Assembly: GCA_914767715.1 (NCBI GenBank)
Contig: OU612065.1
Location: 24,616,001 to 24,680,000, forward strand
Length of the DNA stretch: 64,000 nt
Reading direction: 5' to 3'
From: Membranipora membranacea
Taxonomy: Eukaryota; Bryozoa; Gymnolaemata; Cheilostomatida; Membraniporidae
Positions 47,601 through 57,706 of this stretch are shown piece after piece (position 1 is the stretch's first letter; each line of letters starts with the position of its first letter). The notes beneath the pieces were generated by a model. The model was not told the origin of the DNA. It worked only from the letters and a program-made list of their open reading frames with translations, and did not search any database. The position numbers and the translations under genes were made by a program.

Positions 47601-48735
47601 TTTACACCAGTGCTTTTGCTATTTTGTAGGGCATTTCACCTCAATAAAAATTCTTTTCTCCACAGAAATTAGCTGCAAGCCCTCAAGCGCACTTTTCTGG
47701 TGTATTGTTGTCTATGGCTATTTTTGTCTCAAATAATATACACACAAGTAAATTAATTCTTGACTGATATCGTCACAAAAACAAGTTCTGTTGCCAAACT
47801 GCATCACAATGAGGTCAGATTTGTTCCAGTCGCGCATAATCATGAAAGTTGCTATCCCCCTAAAGGACTGGAATGGATGGCCATATCCTCGTATATCAGG
47901 GCGAGATTCAGACACCATATTTTACCAAATACGTGAAAAAAACATGGTCAGGGTGCCAATTCACAGTGCCGGGTGATGCCCAAGGCAAAATGTTGATATA
48001 AAGATGGATGCTTATGTAATGAGTCAGGGACTGGCATTGATAGTTTGCCATCAGACTCCAAACACCAGTCATAAAAATCTGAGATGTCTCTGTCCGTCCG
48101 GGACACGTTCATTGACTGTGACGTACATTGTATTTACATGAATCATGACCCAATCCCTGTTTTCATATGACAAACTGTATGGTAAATGAGCCACACAGGT
48201 GTGTTTATAACTGCGGGTGGTGTGGGTTTTTCGTGGAACTGTCAGCCCAGACCACAACACTGGCTGTACTTTTCAGCTGCCATGTCATGTCGGGGTCACA
48301 GAAACATAACCTAAGGCGTATGTATGTACCTATCTCGCTTTAGTGTTGAGTGGGTCTACATTTTTTTTACATTTCAGTGTACGTCGGGTAGAGTTGGTCC
48401 AAAGTACAACTGCATGTAACCCAGGCCACATGCAGGGCTTATCTCAGTTGTCAGTGTGCCGACGATCACCATACCCTCTCATTTACGGGTCATAAAATGA
48501 CCTTCTTGGAATCGAGATTATCTGATAACCGACTTTCCATCCTCCGCCATTAACCTGTGATACTATGTTATTAAACTGATGCTGTATGATTTCAGTGACC
48601 AGCGACTATGATTCAATGTTGCTGATAAGAGTCTCATTGAAATGTTTGATGATATCACTACTGGAATCTTCCACGAAGCAAGTGGATAATTTAGTACTTC
48701 CTCTTTACGCCTATGTCATCTTTCTGATCCCGTGA
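26256..48735 (+). CDS. DOLK: Dolichol kinase
   Basis: ER multi-pass membrane enzyme that uses CTP to phosphorylate dolichol for N-glycan, GPI and O-mannose donors. Twelve in-phase exons: 26256-26420, 29490-29654, 30800-30966, 34325-34387, 35462-35575, 37317-37496, 39878-40087, 40549-40567, 41261-41398, 45152-45250, 46132-46212 and 48596-48735, about 513 aa (human 538). Early mark FNLRWSAND matches human FQFRMSAN. Later marks are TVRKYFHALAI (human IARKYFH), FLDGQDSGSLILTHIYLL, the CTP-binding GVGDSFASIVG and KTMEGT, and a C-terminal QVDNLVLPLYAY. The start exon is missing: exon 26256 needs one base from upstream. A stretch equal to human [20 protein letters not shown] is not found between exons 3 and 4, so one exon may be unrecognised. 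Exon 35462 is the weakest call: it has a poor acceptor and weak similarity. Confidence 0.93.
26838..26915. mobile_element. Foldback MITE, family A, copy 3 (truncated second arm)
   Basis: One full arm, TAGACCAAGTTTGGTCCATT through GAGTTGCTCCCTATCCACTG, then GTCACGCCGCAGGCAAAGGACC where the second arm is cut short. It lies in the first recognised DOLK intron. Confidence 0.65.
27353..27457. mobile_element. Foldback MITE, family A, copy 4 with arms in reversed order
   Basis: A palindrome of about 50-base arms in which the family order is inside out. GTGACCAGTAGAGGGGGGCA is outermost and GGATCAAACTTGATCTAG, normally the outer terminus, sits at the centre. Confidence 0.7.
27808..28260 (+). pseudogene. 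Decayed or alternative duplicate of DOLK exon 3
   Basis: This stretch is homologous to 30465-30945, which includes DOLK exon 3 and its upstream intron flank. It keeps an acceptor (TTTGGCAG, ending 28126) in the same phase. Read from 28127, the product begins WSLFVVGTISGI, against WSLLAVGATSGL in exon 3, and then IFTIFSQTLWY against IFTTFPQTFSY. A TGA at 28225-28227 ends the frame and the exon 3 donor is absent. A GT at 28221-28222 could in principle act as a donor. Two extra codons come from a short ATATCCGGC duplication. Confidence 0.75.
28318..28395. mobile_element. Foldback MITE, family C (TAGCCCTG), copy 1
   Basis: A 78-base near-perfect hairpin beginning TAGCCCTGTTCACACGGCCA and ending with its complement, CAGGGCTA. 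It is flanked by perfect 9-bp direct repeats GATAATTTT (28309-28317 and 28396-28404). Confidence 0.85.
28704..28750. repeat. 19-bp tandem repeat
   Basis: About 2.5 units of ATATTATCGATACTACTTC in a DOLK intron, with one base differing between units. Confidence 0.9.
31041..31125 (-). repeat. G-rich element, family D, copy 1
   Basis: Minus-strand reading matches the family: C-rich plus-strand text with GGCTAGTCTGAACCCCCA at the left and CCGCCATCCGACCCCCCCTG at the right. It lies just beyond DOLK exon 3. Confidence 0.55.
32595..32638. repeat. (TA)n-rich microsatellite
   Basis: Imperfect TA runs in a DOLK intron. Confidence 0.8.
33911..34030. mobile_element. Diverged foldback element related to families B and C
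   Basis: The left arm starts GTGGTAGCGGCATTCTATTT. The right arm ends GACAGTGGAATGCCACCAAC and contains GTGGCCGTGTGACAAGGCC, close to the family C arm. Arms pair imperfectly over about 50 bases. It lies in the DOLK intron before exon 4. Confidence 0.55.
34138..34192 (+). repeat. G-rich element, family D, copy 2
   Basis: Contains GGGGGGCCGTGGGGCG and then GGGGCAAAAGTCTGGGGGGC and CTCAGACTAG. It is inverted relative to copy 3 at 34893, and DOLK exon 4 lies between the two. Confidence 0.7.
34893..34960 (-). repeat. G-rich element, family D, copy 3
   Basis: On the plus strand, TTAGTCGGAGCCCCCCAGAC then TTTTGCCCCC and CAACGGCCCCCCAGCG, the inverted counterpart of copy 2. Confidence 0.7.
34999..35137. 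mobile_element. Foldback MITE, family B, copy 2
   Basis: Arms TAGTTTGAGCGCTCAAA and TTTGAGCTCTTAAACTA, with the core ATTATCAACCAC mirrored by GTGGTTGATAAT, as in the 3669-3792 copy. No clean target duplication is visible. Confidence 0.7.
35339..35448. mobile_element. Foldback MITE, family A, copy 5, abutting a DOLK splice acceptor
   Basis: Begins TAGACCTAGTTTGGTCCATT and ends with AATTGGATCT. It is flanked by direct repeats AGTATCCTGC (35329-35338) and AGTATTCTGC (35449-35458), one mismatch in ten. The right repeat runs straight into the proposed acceptor of DOLK exon 5 (AAG ending 35461). Confidence 0.7.
36669..36713 (+). repeat. G-rich element, family D, copy 4
   Basis: TTCGCCGTCGGACGGAGG then GGGGCAAAGTCTGGGGGCTC and AGACTAAG, in the same orientation as copy 2. 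Confidence 0.65.
37539..37671. repeat. Long near-perfect hairpin (single copy)
   Basis: Two arms of about 62 bases around a loop of about 7 bases (CGCCACC). The inner 50 or so pairs are perfect, for example GAGGGATGGTGCAAATGTTT with its exact complement; only one or two mismatches occur in the outer part. It lies in the DOLK intron just after exon 6. Confidence 0.9.
40313..40382. repeat. Small foldback of the CCAAGGAGTAAC motif
   Basis: GGTTTAACCAAGGAGTAAC is followed by a second ACCAAGGAGTAACAG and then GGAGTAACTCCTTGGTTTAA, forming a hairpin. It lies in the DOLK intron between exons 7 and 8. Single ACCAAGGAGT motifs also appear near 8820 and 59143. Confidence 0.7.
42938..43013. mobile_element. 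Foldback MITE, family A, copy 6 (short)
   Basis: A 76-base form with TAGACCAAGTTAGGTCCATT, TGCCTGCATT, the complement AATGCAGGCAATTGGATCAA, and then TTTGATCTA. The middle part of the longer copies is missing. Confidence 0.75.
43027..43327. mobile_element. 301-bp MITE with GCATGGGCGTATATT terminal inverted repeats
   Basis: 15-bp perfect terminal inverted repeats (43027-43041 and 43313-43327) enclose noncoding DNA with an A-rich stretch. It is flanked by perfect 6-bp direct repeats CTAACT (43021-43026 and 43328-43333). It lies 13 bases from a family A copy, in a DOLK intron. Confidence 0.8.
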
Positions 48736-48969
48736 TGCAGTCATGAGGCCCCTGAAGGGTTGTGGATACAGTCCCTGCCTAGTAACCGAACATGTGAGTA
48801 TTAGATTAGCACAGTCATCTTTTATTAGAGCTTGTCCCAAAAATGCAATGGGATCACCTCATATATTATAAAACTTTGGCGGTATGGTGATGAATTGCCA
48901 CTTATAACCACGGTAACAAAGTGTCAGGCGATTGTTGCGTGATCTCATAGGCAAGGAATTGCATCATGG

Positions 48970-49235
48970 AGAACTAACTATACACCATGACGGGTCAGTT
49001 TTGACTTGGCCATGATTAAATTCCTATCGTCGCTGTCAGAGCAACGTGTCTGGCTCAATATTTTTGGAAGAAGAAGACGGAACAGAAGTTTAGGTATTGC
49101 CTCATGATGAACAAACAATAAACTATGATGGTTCATTTATGATTCTGCCATGAATGAATCTCCTTTTATCATGGTCGGTCAGAGAAACGCATCTGGCTCA
49201 ATATTTTTGGAGGACGAACAAGGAACAAAATTTTT
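48970..49235. repeat. Diverged tandem duplication
   Basis: Two units of about 120 bases share CTGGCTCAATATTTTTGGA, a following GAAC, and upstream GGTCAG...GCCATGA-like text. They lie just past the DOLK stop. Confidence 0.65.
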
Positions 49236-50972
49236 GTGTCCCTGTCATTGAATGATTGCGCAGCGTGTGAAAAATCATGAACAAATACCTGAGTGGCCAT
49301 GGCGTTTATATTTTTTTGTGAAATGCCCTATCAACTTTTGTTGAAAAACATTAATGTAACTATCCATGCATTGCATCATTGCGTTGCCCAATTTTAAGAA
49401 ATTTTGTATGGGTATTACTAATCGATTATTCAAGGTCTATTTCTCAATAAATGCAAGAATTGATGAAAAAGGTGGTAAATGGATGTTAATGTACATGTAG
49501 GCATAGAATTTTGTTGTTGTTTTGAACATGATAGCAGAGATACTAGCAAAGCCTTCAGGGCTTTAGTTATATGACCATGGTCTCCATGATGCTTTGGAGT
49601 CAGTGCCGACAAAGCCTCAATTCAACTCACTGTACTTTTGCTTTGTTGTTTAAGTGTTTGGTGTAAGGGAAGGAACCTCTATGCTTGTACAATCAGGGAG
49701 AATTCGCCCTGGTACAGTCATGTCAGTCTTTAAGATAGATTAAACCACCTGGAAATTTGTTGGGCATCCGAGACAAGTATTAGTTATATTTTGGCTAGAT
49801 CCACTAGCGAAAATTCTCACTCGTTCAATATTTGGCAAAATGATGCTGTTAATTCTTGTGTACAGTCAGTTGGCATAATGGCGGAAGTTTATAGATTAGC
49901 ATACCTGTCACATATTCTCATGTGTGATTATCCCTCGTTAGAGGCTTACCTATGTTTGGCTTGACTGCTCTTGTTGACATGAAACTGGCTTGAAAACTAT
50001 GACAACATGTTTTGAGAATGGTTGCTAGTAGTTGACCGGCCATTGGCATTCTTTTTATATCTTTGTTTGTGCACCCGACTCCAATGATAAGAAGTATTCA
50101 ACTAAGTGTGAACTTTAGAGTAAGATAAGAGCCCTGCTGTTTGCGATGATATCATTGCCTTGTTCTCATGACAGGCTAGCACAACAATTAGGTTAGCACA
50201 ACAAGTCAGAGCAATTACAGACATGGAATCTTTTGTGACTGTGTTCAATGATCTCAATTCTATGAAGAGTTTCCAAATGTAGAAGTTCTCTGCATTGTTG
50301 TCTTGCGTGTAAGGTTGTGAATATATGCGCTGACAGTATATTGCCAGCAGTTTCATGTTAGATAAACGATCATTTCGTTTTTCAAGCTTACAATTTGGTT
50401 TAGTGACCTTTATTTTATTGTAAGAGAAAGAACCTTTGGCTTGTAATTGTTTAAGTTGTATTGTTATTTTTAGACATCCGATGGCTAACGAAGCGAAACG
50501 TGATCAAATGAGGGCGCGTAAGACCAAGTGGAAATCAGTCGATGGGTGTAAAGAGTTCATTGGAGAATGACTTCATCGGCTGTAGAATACATTAATTACC
50601 CTAAGCTGATATGATGGACTGGGAAAATGCTGAACAAAATCAATAAGAGCATCTCTATAACGTCATAGCAACATATTTGAATGATAATAGCCTTGCAAGC
50701 TGATCATATCTTTGCCATCACTTATCAGCTATTTGAAATCATGCACAGAGTTGAAATTTTGTCGGTCAATTGCAGCCTAACTCGTACATGTTATTTACAA
50801 CTTGGTTATAGAACAATAAAAGTCTGTGTATTGCTTTTAATTTTATATCGAGACTCAACAAAACAAATACAGAGATATCCTGTAAAAGTATGAAAATACA
50901 AATAACTATATTTAACTATGTACAAACCTGGAAAATAAAAAAAAGTATCAGCAGCAACAAACTTGTGTACTA

Positions 50973-50978
50973 TTTAAT
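50973..50978 (-). terminator. Variant polyadenylation signal of the zinc-finger gene
   Basis: ATTAAA on the minus strand, about 65 bases beyond the stop at 51044. Confidence 0.4.
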
Positions 50979-51043
50979 AGCCCCAACAGGCTGGGTTACA
51001 GAGGTATAAATAAAAGAAATATAAATCATTTACAAAAGCTCCA

Positions 51044-52432
51044 CTACAAGTAAGATTTCGTCAAGTCAAGTGGAGATTCTGGGTTTTTTGGCCTCAGAGG
51101 GCTGGTCTGTGCCATAGCATTTATTCGAGCAAACATTTGAGCCTGAGAGGTTTGATGCTCGAGCATCTGTTGGGTTTGATTAAGTAAATAGTCTGTGGAC
51201 CCAGGCATCATCATTGGCACCCTCTGCGAGTAAAACTGAGATGGATGCATCATAGGAGGTCTCATCTGTGACATGAACAGCCTTTGATGCATAGATGCTG
51301 CAGCTGCCATAGGATTCTGTGGCAGCATTCCATATGGGAAACCATAAGGTGATGAACTAGTGTCAAAGAGATTTGGGAGTGAGGACCTTCTTCTATCGCC
51401 TGTTCTGAGTCCAGCGGTTATTGGATTGGACTTGATGTTGGCCAGAGGATTCTCTTTTTTGGTCATGAAGAATGTGCAGGAGTCGGGCTTTGGATTTTCT
51501 TTTGCAGGTGGCTTAGGTTTCGGGGTAAGAGAACCCGAGAGCGTGAACGAGCAAGGTCCATTAGATTTCGGTCGTATACTGGTGGTAGGATGTTGTGATA
51601 GTTGGTTGGTACCGGTAATAGACTGCTTCGATAATGCGTGGAATGGAGGTAATCCAGGAATGAATTGAGGAACACCGACTGCATTAAGTCTGTCTAGGGA
51701 AGTGTTATGACCCATCATACTCATGGGCTGTTGTCCACCTTGGGGTTTTGAATCTTCAAGTGAGCCTGACATTTTATTCTCCGCCTGTTTGTTATGCTTA
51801 TGGAGATTATCGATATGGTCCATAAGTTTGCCTCGCTTCCTGTATGAGGCATCACACCAAAAACATTTGTACTGTAACTTTGATGCTGACTTTGATTCAA
51901 CTTTGACATGAGGAGCTGTTTTGTTTCCGGTACCGATAGCTTTGAGCAGGCTCTGCACCATGTTTGATTGTGAACGAACTGGAGTGATGAAAGGACCAGC
52001 AACATTTTCCGATTGTTGTTGGAACTGCTCTAGAAGTTTTTGCTTGTTTTGGTCATCACCAGTAAGGCGTATAACTTTGAGTTGAGGCTCTTCCTCATCC
52101 TCTTTGTGGTCTATCTCCAAATGTCTCATCAGCTTTTTACGTGATTGACAGTCCCTCTGACACATTGGACAGATTGCTGTAGTGTTTATAAACCTGTCGT
52201 TGTCCCGAGGAGGGGAGGGAGCGTTTAGAGGCATGCCTGGTCGAACATGCTGAATTGTTGGATGATCTTCTCTCATGTGCTGTAATAGTTTGCTTCCTGT
52301 GGGGAAGCGGGCTGTACAGCGAATACAAGGATGTGGCAGCATTCTCTCATCTAGATATTCCCTTTTGATACTATTTCTCTCACCTGCGCCCATCGGCAAC
52401 AGTGAGCTCATTTCCATTTTTTGTGTTGACAT
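51044..52432 (-). CDS. C2H2 zinc-finger protein with C-terminal PLDLT motif
   Basis: A 462-aa frame with no introns in the coding part. Three spaced C2H2 fingers: C36-C39-H52-H57, C88-C91-H104-H109 and C190-C193-H206-H211. The fingers are not in a tight tandem array. The second half is low in complexity, rich in S, P, Q and M (for example MRPPMMHPSQFY), and the protein ends with SPLDLTKSYL. PxDLS/T is the docking motif for the CtBP corepressor, so a nuclear transcriptional repressor is a reasonable inference. I do not recognise an ortholog. The ATG follows a splice acceptor directly (TTATTTCAG), so at least one 5' UTR exon lies upstream; a donor with GTGAGT ends an exon at 53209. Confidence 0.85.
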   Translation of the reverse strand: MSTQKMEMSSLLPMGAGERNSIKREYLDERMLPHPCIRCTARFPTGSKLLQHMREDHPTIQHVRPGMPLNAPSPPRDNDRFINTTAICPMCQRDCQSRKKLMRHLEIDHKEDEEEPQLKVIRLTGDDQNKQKLLEQFQQQSENVAGPFITPVRSQSNMVQSLLKAIGTGNKTAPHVKVESKSASKLQYKCFWCDASYRKRGKLMDHIDNLHKHNKQAENKMSGSLEDSKPQGGQQPMSMMGHNTSLDRLNAVGVPQFIPGLPPFHALSKQSITGTNQLSQHPTTSIRPKSNGPCSFTLSGSLTPKPKPPAKENPKPDSCTFFMTKKENPLANIKSNPITAGLRTGDRRRSSLPNLFDTSSSPYGFPYGMLPQNPMAAAASMHQRLFMSQMRPPMMHPSQFYSQRVPMMMPGSTDYLLNQTQQMLEHQTSQAQMFARINAMAQTSPLRPKNPESPLDLTKSYL

Positions 52433-52821
52433 CTGAAATAATAAACAACAAAGTTAAAGTCTTTGTCACAAGGATATCACACAAGGCGGGTAAAAGTGTA
52501 CAAAATCTTACATCCGTGACTGATAACCACAATGCAGGATCCTGATAACTGTTGCGAAACTTGACATGGGCTTGTTTTGGCTACAAGTCAAGTGGATTGA
52601 TTTATTTGCATCATAGTCATTGACAGAATTTCAAGAAGAACCATATGCGCTGTGCCTTAGTTATTGGGAAATGACATCAGCAGCCGAAAACATCTAGTTA
52701 TGACCTGTGAATTTTTTCTGGTCCAGCAGATAAGCTTTCAAGTCAGGAGTCAGGACTTGTTTGCCACATTCGTCATAGGAATAATTTTCAAGATTGGCTG
52801 TTTATTTAAAATATATATTTA

Positions 52822-52824
52822 TAA

Positions 52825-52858
<34 letters not shown>
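52822..52858. repeat. (AT)n microsatellite
   Basis: About 14 AT units in the 5' intron of the zinc-finger gene. Confidence 0.9.
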
Positions 52859-52861
<3 letters not shown>

Positions 52862-53208
52862 GTTCTCATGTAACGGTGTAAGGGTGTCATTGCAACCATT
52901 GTTTCAATATAGTTTCTCTTTTTAACACTGAAGTGCCCAAATGTTCACATTCTTTCCCTTTTATGCTTGCACCATGTTCGTGCTCCGTTTGAGCAGGGAG
53001 AATTCTCCCTGGTTTGAGCTTTCCCTATTAGAATCGCTTTGCTTCGGAAGGGTGTAGTATTATATTGGAATACAGAATAGAGAATAAAAGAAAGAATCAG
53101 TATAGGAAAAATCTCTTCCAAACAAGGTTTAGTTGCTCCTATACTACCATACATATATTAACCCCGAAGAAAAGATCGGGTAGAGCCAAACATTGAAATT
53201 TTACTCAC

Positions 53209-53335
53209 CAATTTTGTTATTATTTTGTCTTAATTTCAGTAATCCAAATATCCCAAAAGTTCGAGTGTATTCCTGGTTGATGATGCAGTCGACTGTCAAT
53301 GTGTGCTTCTCTCTAGCTAAATGAAGGAGCACCTG
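53209..53335 (-). other. Probable 5' UTR exon of the zinc-finger gene
   Basis: A strong minus-strand donor, AAAATTG then GTGAGT, lies at 53203-53209 and could splice to the acceptor just before the start codon at 52432. The left limit is the donor; the right limit is a guess. A second donor-like site near 53991 could mark an alternative first exon. Confidence 0.35.
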
Positions 53336-56300
53336 CAAGCGTTACGCTTAGATTTCACTTATGACAACACCAATGCGTCACTGCCATTATATCTTTGTTG
53401 TCATTGGTCGGATACGCTATTAGCTGTGATGTCATTGCATTGAACCATGACTAGCCAATCAGCTACGACCTGATGTTACAGTTGGGTTAACAAACACAGT
53501 TATCACAGACTGCCTGCCTCGGTCATAGGCGGATTGTGATGAGATAAAGAATCCACTGTAAAACTAGCCGCACTAATAAAATATAGAGAGCATTTGTATG
53601 TGAATCATGATACAAAACTTCCTTGTTAAAGTGATCTGGCGTATGTTGCCTGCCATTTATATTGTCTTATCTCATCACTTTTTGTATTTTCATCAACGGC
53701 AAGAACAGTTGCGGCCTACCACCAATCTGTAAAATGCTGTAAAAACTCATCTTCCAAAGGGCCATTAAATATCTTGGAAATGTTGTAAGGGCAAAAACGT
53801 TACATAGTTTGCGAAACTGTAATGCTTTGCAGTTGATGTAAGGGTTTTTTGCTCAAGGAGTAACTCTTTTTTCGTAAAAGAAATGGAAAACAAAGAAAAC
53901 TTCTTCCTCAACCTTGAGTGAGGTCATAGGCGTGTACTTTTGTGGTGTTGATCTTACTGGTAGAGAAGTAGGTTGAAACATATACTCACCATTGATGTCT
54001 AGGGCTAGAATATATTATATATAAGTATATAATACTTTCTCGTCATCAAAAGCATCCTGTTGTAGGTTTCACATGGTGTGATCAAACCTGCGTATCATTA
54101 CTGCTGCCACTAAGTGACTGTACCATCATAATTATAATGTCTTCCTGATCAACGGTTATTACCTACTACCTGCCATCAGGGAGGGTGGGACACAGTTATA
54201 AAAAACGCTTGAAGTTGTTCGCACTTTGCTGAACGTGAGAAGCCAACTCTATATTTTCAGTAACAAAACTTTTCTTGAAACATTTACTACTTGAGTCACT
54301 TTTAAAGTCTGGGAGTCTGAGGATTTTCAGCGGATTAAAAACCAACTAAAATTTGTGACAGCCTTCCTCGATATCTCTCTCTACCCCGCCTACTCAATAT
54401 AATGATAAGCTGCAATATCTTGTACGTTAATTCTGCCTTTGGTAACAGTAAAATTGGCCACAAGTTACACTAATCATTCATAACTAACCGAACCTACCTC
54501 CTAGGCCTAGGGCATGGCGATTGAGATATATTGTATGGTGTGCTATTTTGACCAAGTCTCTGACCTTCACAAGTGTTGTGTGAGGCTATGACTGATAGCT
54601 CAATTAGGTCATTGTAGGCTGCAATCAACCTTAGTCAATGATCTGATCTGTTAACTTGTACAGCAGTCATATAATAATGTTTTCGGAAATTTTGAGGCTT
54701 CTGTGTTATAGATTGCTATGCTGGATATCCAAATACTATGCTGAAAGAATACTATCACAGATATGAATTTAATATTATTGATATGAACTTGTACATTTTT
54801 TTGCTCAAAGGTATGTGGCGTCCAAAGGACAGAATTATGCTCAAAACTAAAAACAAATGTTGAGTTATCATATTTGTGGCTATTTGAATCTAATTGAATT
54901 TGATCTATCATTTTATAAATGTACATGGAAATAGTGCAGCATAAAATAACTATTTTAATAAGCGCATAGCTTCTACAACACAAAAAACTTATAATAAATG
55001 ATCTTCCTCCAAGGTGATTCATATGTATATGATTGATTATATTAGTTGCGTAAAACAGGCTCCTTTGACATCACAGCAAAAAAGTGAGTTAAGAAACTCT
55101 TCACCTATATTTTTGATCATATTGGGAAATAGAAAAAAGGAATGAAAAAAACTATATTATTATCTATTGATAAGCGCAAACCTGCTGCATCATAGAAAGC
55201 TAAATATATGATCTTGTTTCAAGGTGATTTATCGATATAATATACACTATTTCGTTCATATGTGATGTTAGGAATGACACAATACTTATCTTGTTAATTA
55301 ACGCCAAGCCACATCACAAAAAGCCAAAATCATGATCTTGTTTCAAGTGTGATTAAAATGTATTTTGCTGATTGTTTTGGTTGGTATAGCATGATTCTTT
55401 TAATTCATTGCAAAAGAGGTAAAAAGTTAAAAGAAAATCTTCACTTTTTTTGGTCATATTGGGAAACATAATGTTTTGCAAAAACTTGGAGACGTACATT
55501 GCGATGTCAGGAATTATTTGAGAAATATGCTCTTGGTTCAAGGTGATTCCAAGCGCACTGATTAAATTATTTGGTTTAGCATGTTTTTTTACATCATGGC
55601 AAAAGAAAAAGAGAGAAAGTAGGAAAAGAAATCATCAGTTTTTTGGTCTCATTTTGTAGTGTGTCTGGCAATTTGACTTATCTACAGCAACATGAAAACG
55701 GCATAAGATATAGGCTCACTTTATTTGCGCCGATGCGTTTGGAAAGGTTTCGGTGACTACTGTACAAAATTTTATCCAATTTTGAGCAATGTACATGCAA
55801 CTGAAACAGAAACTTGAATAAGGTAAACAAATCTTTTTGGCGTAAATAAGTCTTTTTGCTGGAGAAATGAAAAAAAAAACGGTGCACTAAGTATCTTAAA
55901 ATTTCATCACGTCCAACCCCTCCCTATATATCTGATAGGATGTTTCACTAACATTAACAACTTGTATGCATATGTTTGCGGCTAGTTCCCAATGCGTGTT
56001 ACCAATTGAATTCTAAAGTTGTCTTCTTTTTCCCAATCGTTATTTTTGTACTCTGAGGCCAGGGAGTTTGGGGTAAATATTTCCAATCTTCAATGGTATG
56101 GGTAGGTATTAGAACCGCATTTATTGAATGTAAGAGTGAAATTTGCTAGTTTTGGTTTGTGTTTTTATAGCATCAACAGCTTTCCCTACAGTATATTTTA
56201 TAAATGCTGCTTCGTTAAGATGGTAAGCTGTTTCTGTTGCCACTGCGAGACAGATACAGTTAAATGAACATAGACTTAGGTTTCGGTAACCTCTTACTAT

Positions 56301-57706
56301 ACATACATCATTTGGACAATAGGACAAAACAAGCAAGCTGATTGATGCTGCAGTGTTGGGTATTGGATGAATCTACAGCTATTTATTTGTGTTTTGAATC
56401 TTTTTAATTTGCGTTCAATTGCGACCAACAATTAATTGCCATTGAATGCTGCAATCTTTCCGTCTAGCTGGATATGGTGAATTTGGCCTGTTCTCAGCAA
56501 CCTCATTTTTGTTGTTTGGGGTCGCTGATAAAGGGCCATATGACTCTTTAGCCCGCATACGTGTGCAAAAGACTGATAAGCAGCGATAGTATTATGTTTT
56601 GAAACAATTCCTTTTATAGGTATGTTTTGAGATAAAAATTATTTTATCATTTAACAAACCAGGAACTTTGGAAGTAGGTACAATGCTGTGACTGACTGGC
56701 AGTATGTTTGGTCAGAGGGAAAGATAAAGAGTCAAACACAACATTGATACAACATGTCGCAATGCAATCGCCATTGTTGAGTGGTTGTTAAATTGAGACT
56801 AAGTGGTTTATTGCCATGATCTTATAAGGCCGCCTCTAATTGTGAGAAGTTAATAAACTTTGCAACAGGTGGATTTTAGACTGTCCGGAATTCTGAATCT
56901 TTAGAGCTGCGCATTGATCTTCCCACTTTCAGGTAAGAAAGATTTTTTCAGAATATTCATAATCAAAATACATATAATCTATTCTCTATACTCATATTCT
57001 CATCACTGCTACACCTAGAAGATGTTTCAATCACGGTGGTGCGGACAAGCTTGAAAAATTACCTACAATCCATACAGGAGTTTATCTTGTTCCCTCTAGC
57101 GCGGCCCCGCGATACTAGACTTTTGCAATATCACTCCACTACCACGAAGCGAAAAAACTTGTTCTATGCTGTACCAGGAAAAGTTATCAGAATAGCGAGG
57201 TGGATATGAGCACAGAGTAGCCATGTCACGGTATCGCTGCTTGCCTTAGTCTCATGTTGGGTTGATAAGATAAGAAAACCTGTGTTACAAAATAGTCGTG
57301 CCCTATCTGCTTGTTTAGTGCAGGTATATATGCTGGTGAGGTTTTCCTTGTTCACAATCTTTCCTTATTCAACCGACTGAACACTTCATGGTTCACGTCA
57401 TAGCGTGTCAGGAATATTTCTGAGGTGAGCGTCTACTGTACGAACTGCTGGTATTTGATCAGACATAAAGGATTTTGGGACAAAATATCATTATCATGTT
57501 TAATACCTACCTTCCTGCAAATTAGGTAAACAGCATCACTGCCTGTTGTGGTAATTATGTAATTATGTCATTGTAGTATTATATCTTAGATATTGTATAG
57601 TATAGCATTTAATGATGTGATATTGACCTACCAATAATATTCAGAACAAATATTGAAGGCAAATTCAAAATTTCGTTCACAGCAGAATTTGTATTAACAG
57701 GCAGCG
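53336..57706. other. Interval between zinc-finger gene and TMC gene
   Basis: No coding exon recognised. It contains a set of diverged tandem units at 54985-55560 and a candidate 5' UTR exon of the TMC gene ending with the donor GAG|GTGAGC at 57424. Confidence 0.5.
54985..55560. repeat. Diverged repeats with TGATCTTGTTTCAAGGTGATT core
   Basis: Four degenerate copies of the core lie near 54998, 55208, 55333 and 55522. Companion motifs recur between them: TAAGCGCA before the core, and TCATATTGGGAAA near 55116 and 55454. Spacing is irregular (about 125-210 bases), which suggests an old tandem array with deletions. Confidence 0.65.

Larger units (their letters stand above)
48736..51043. other. 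Interval between DOLK and the zinc-finger gene
   Basis: No gene recognised. It holds the DOLK 3' end (a plus-strand AATAAA lies near 49118), a diverged tandem duplication at 48970-49235, and the zinc-finger 3' end on the right. Confidence 0.5.

Noticed and set aside
51360-52328. Several 60-100-codon frames on both strands within the zinc-finger exon
   Set aside because: They are shadows of the 462-codon zinc-finger frame.
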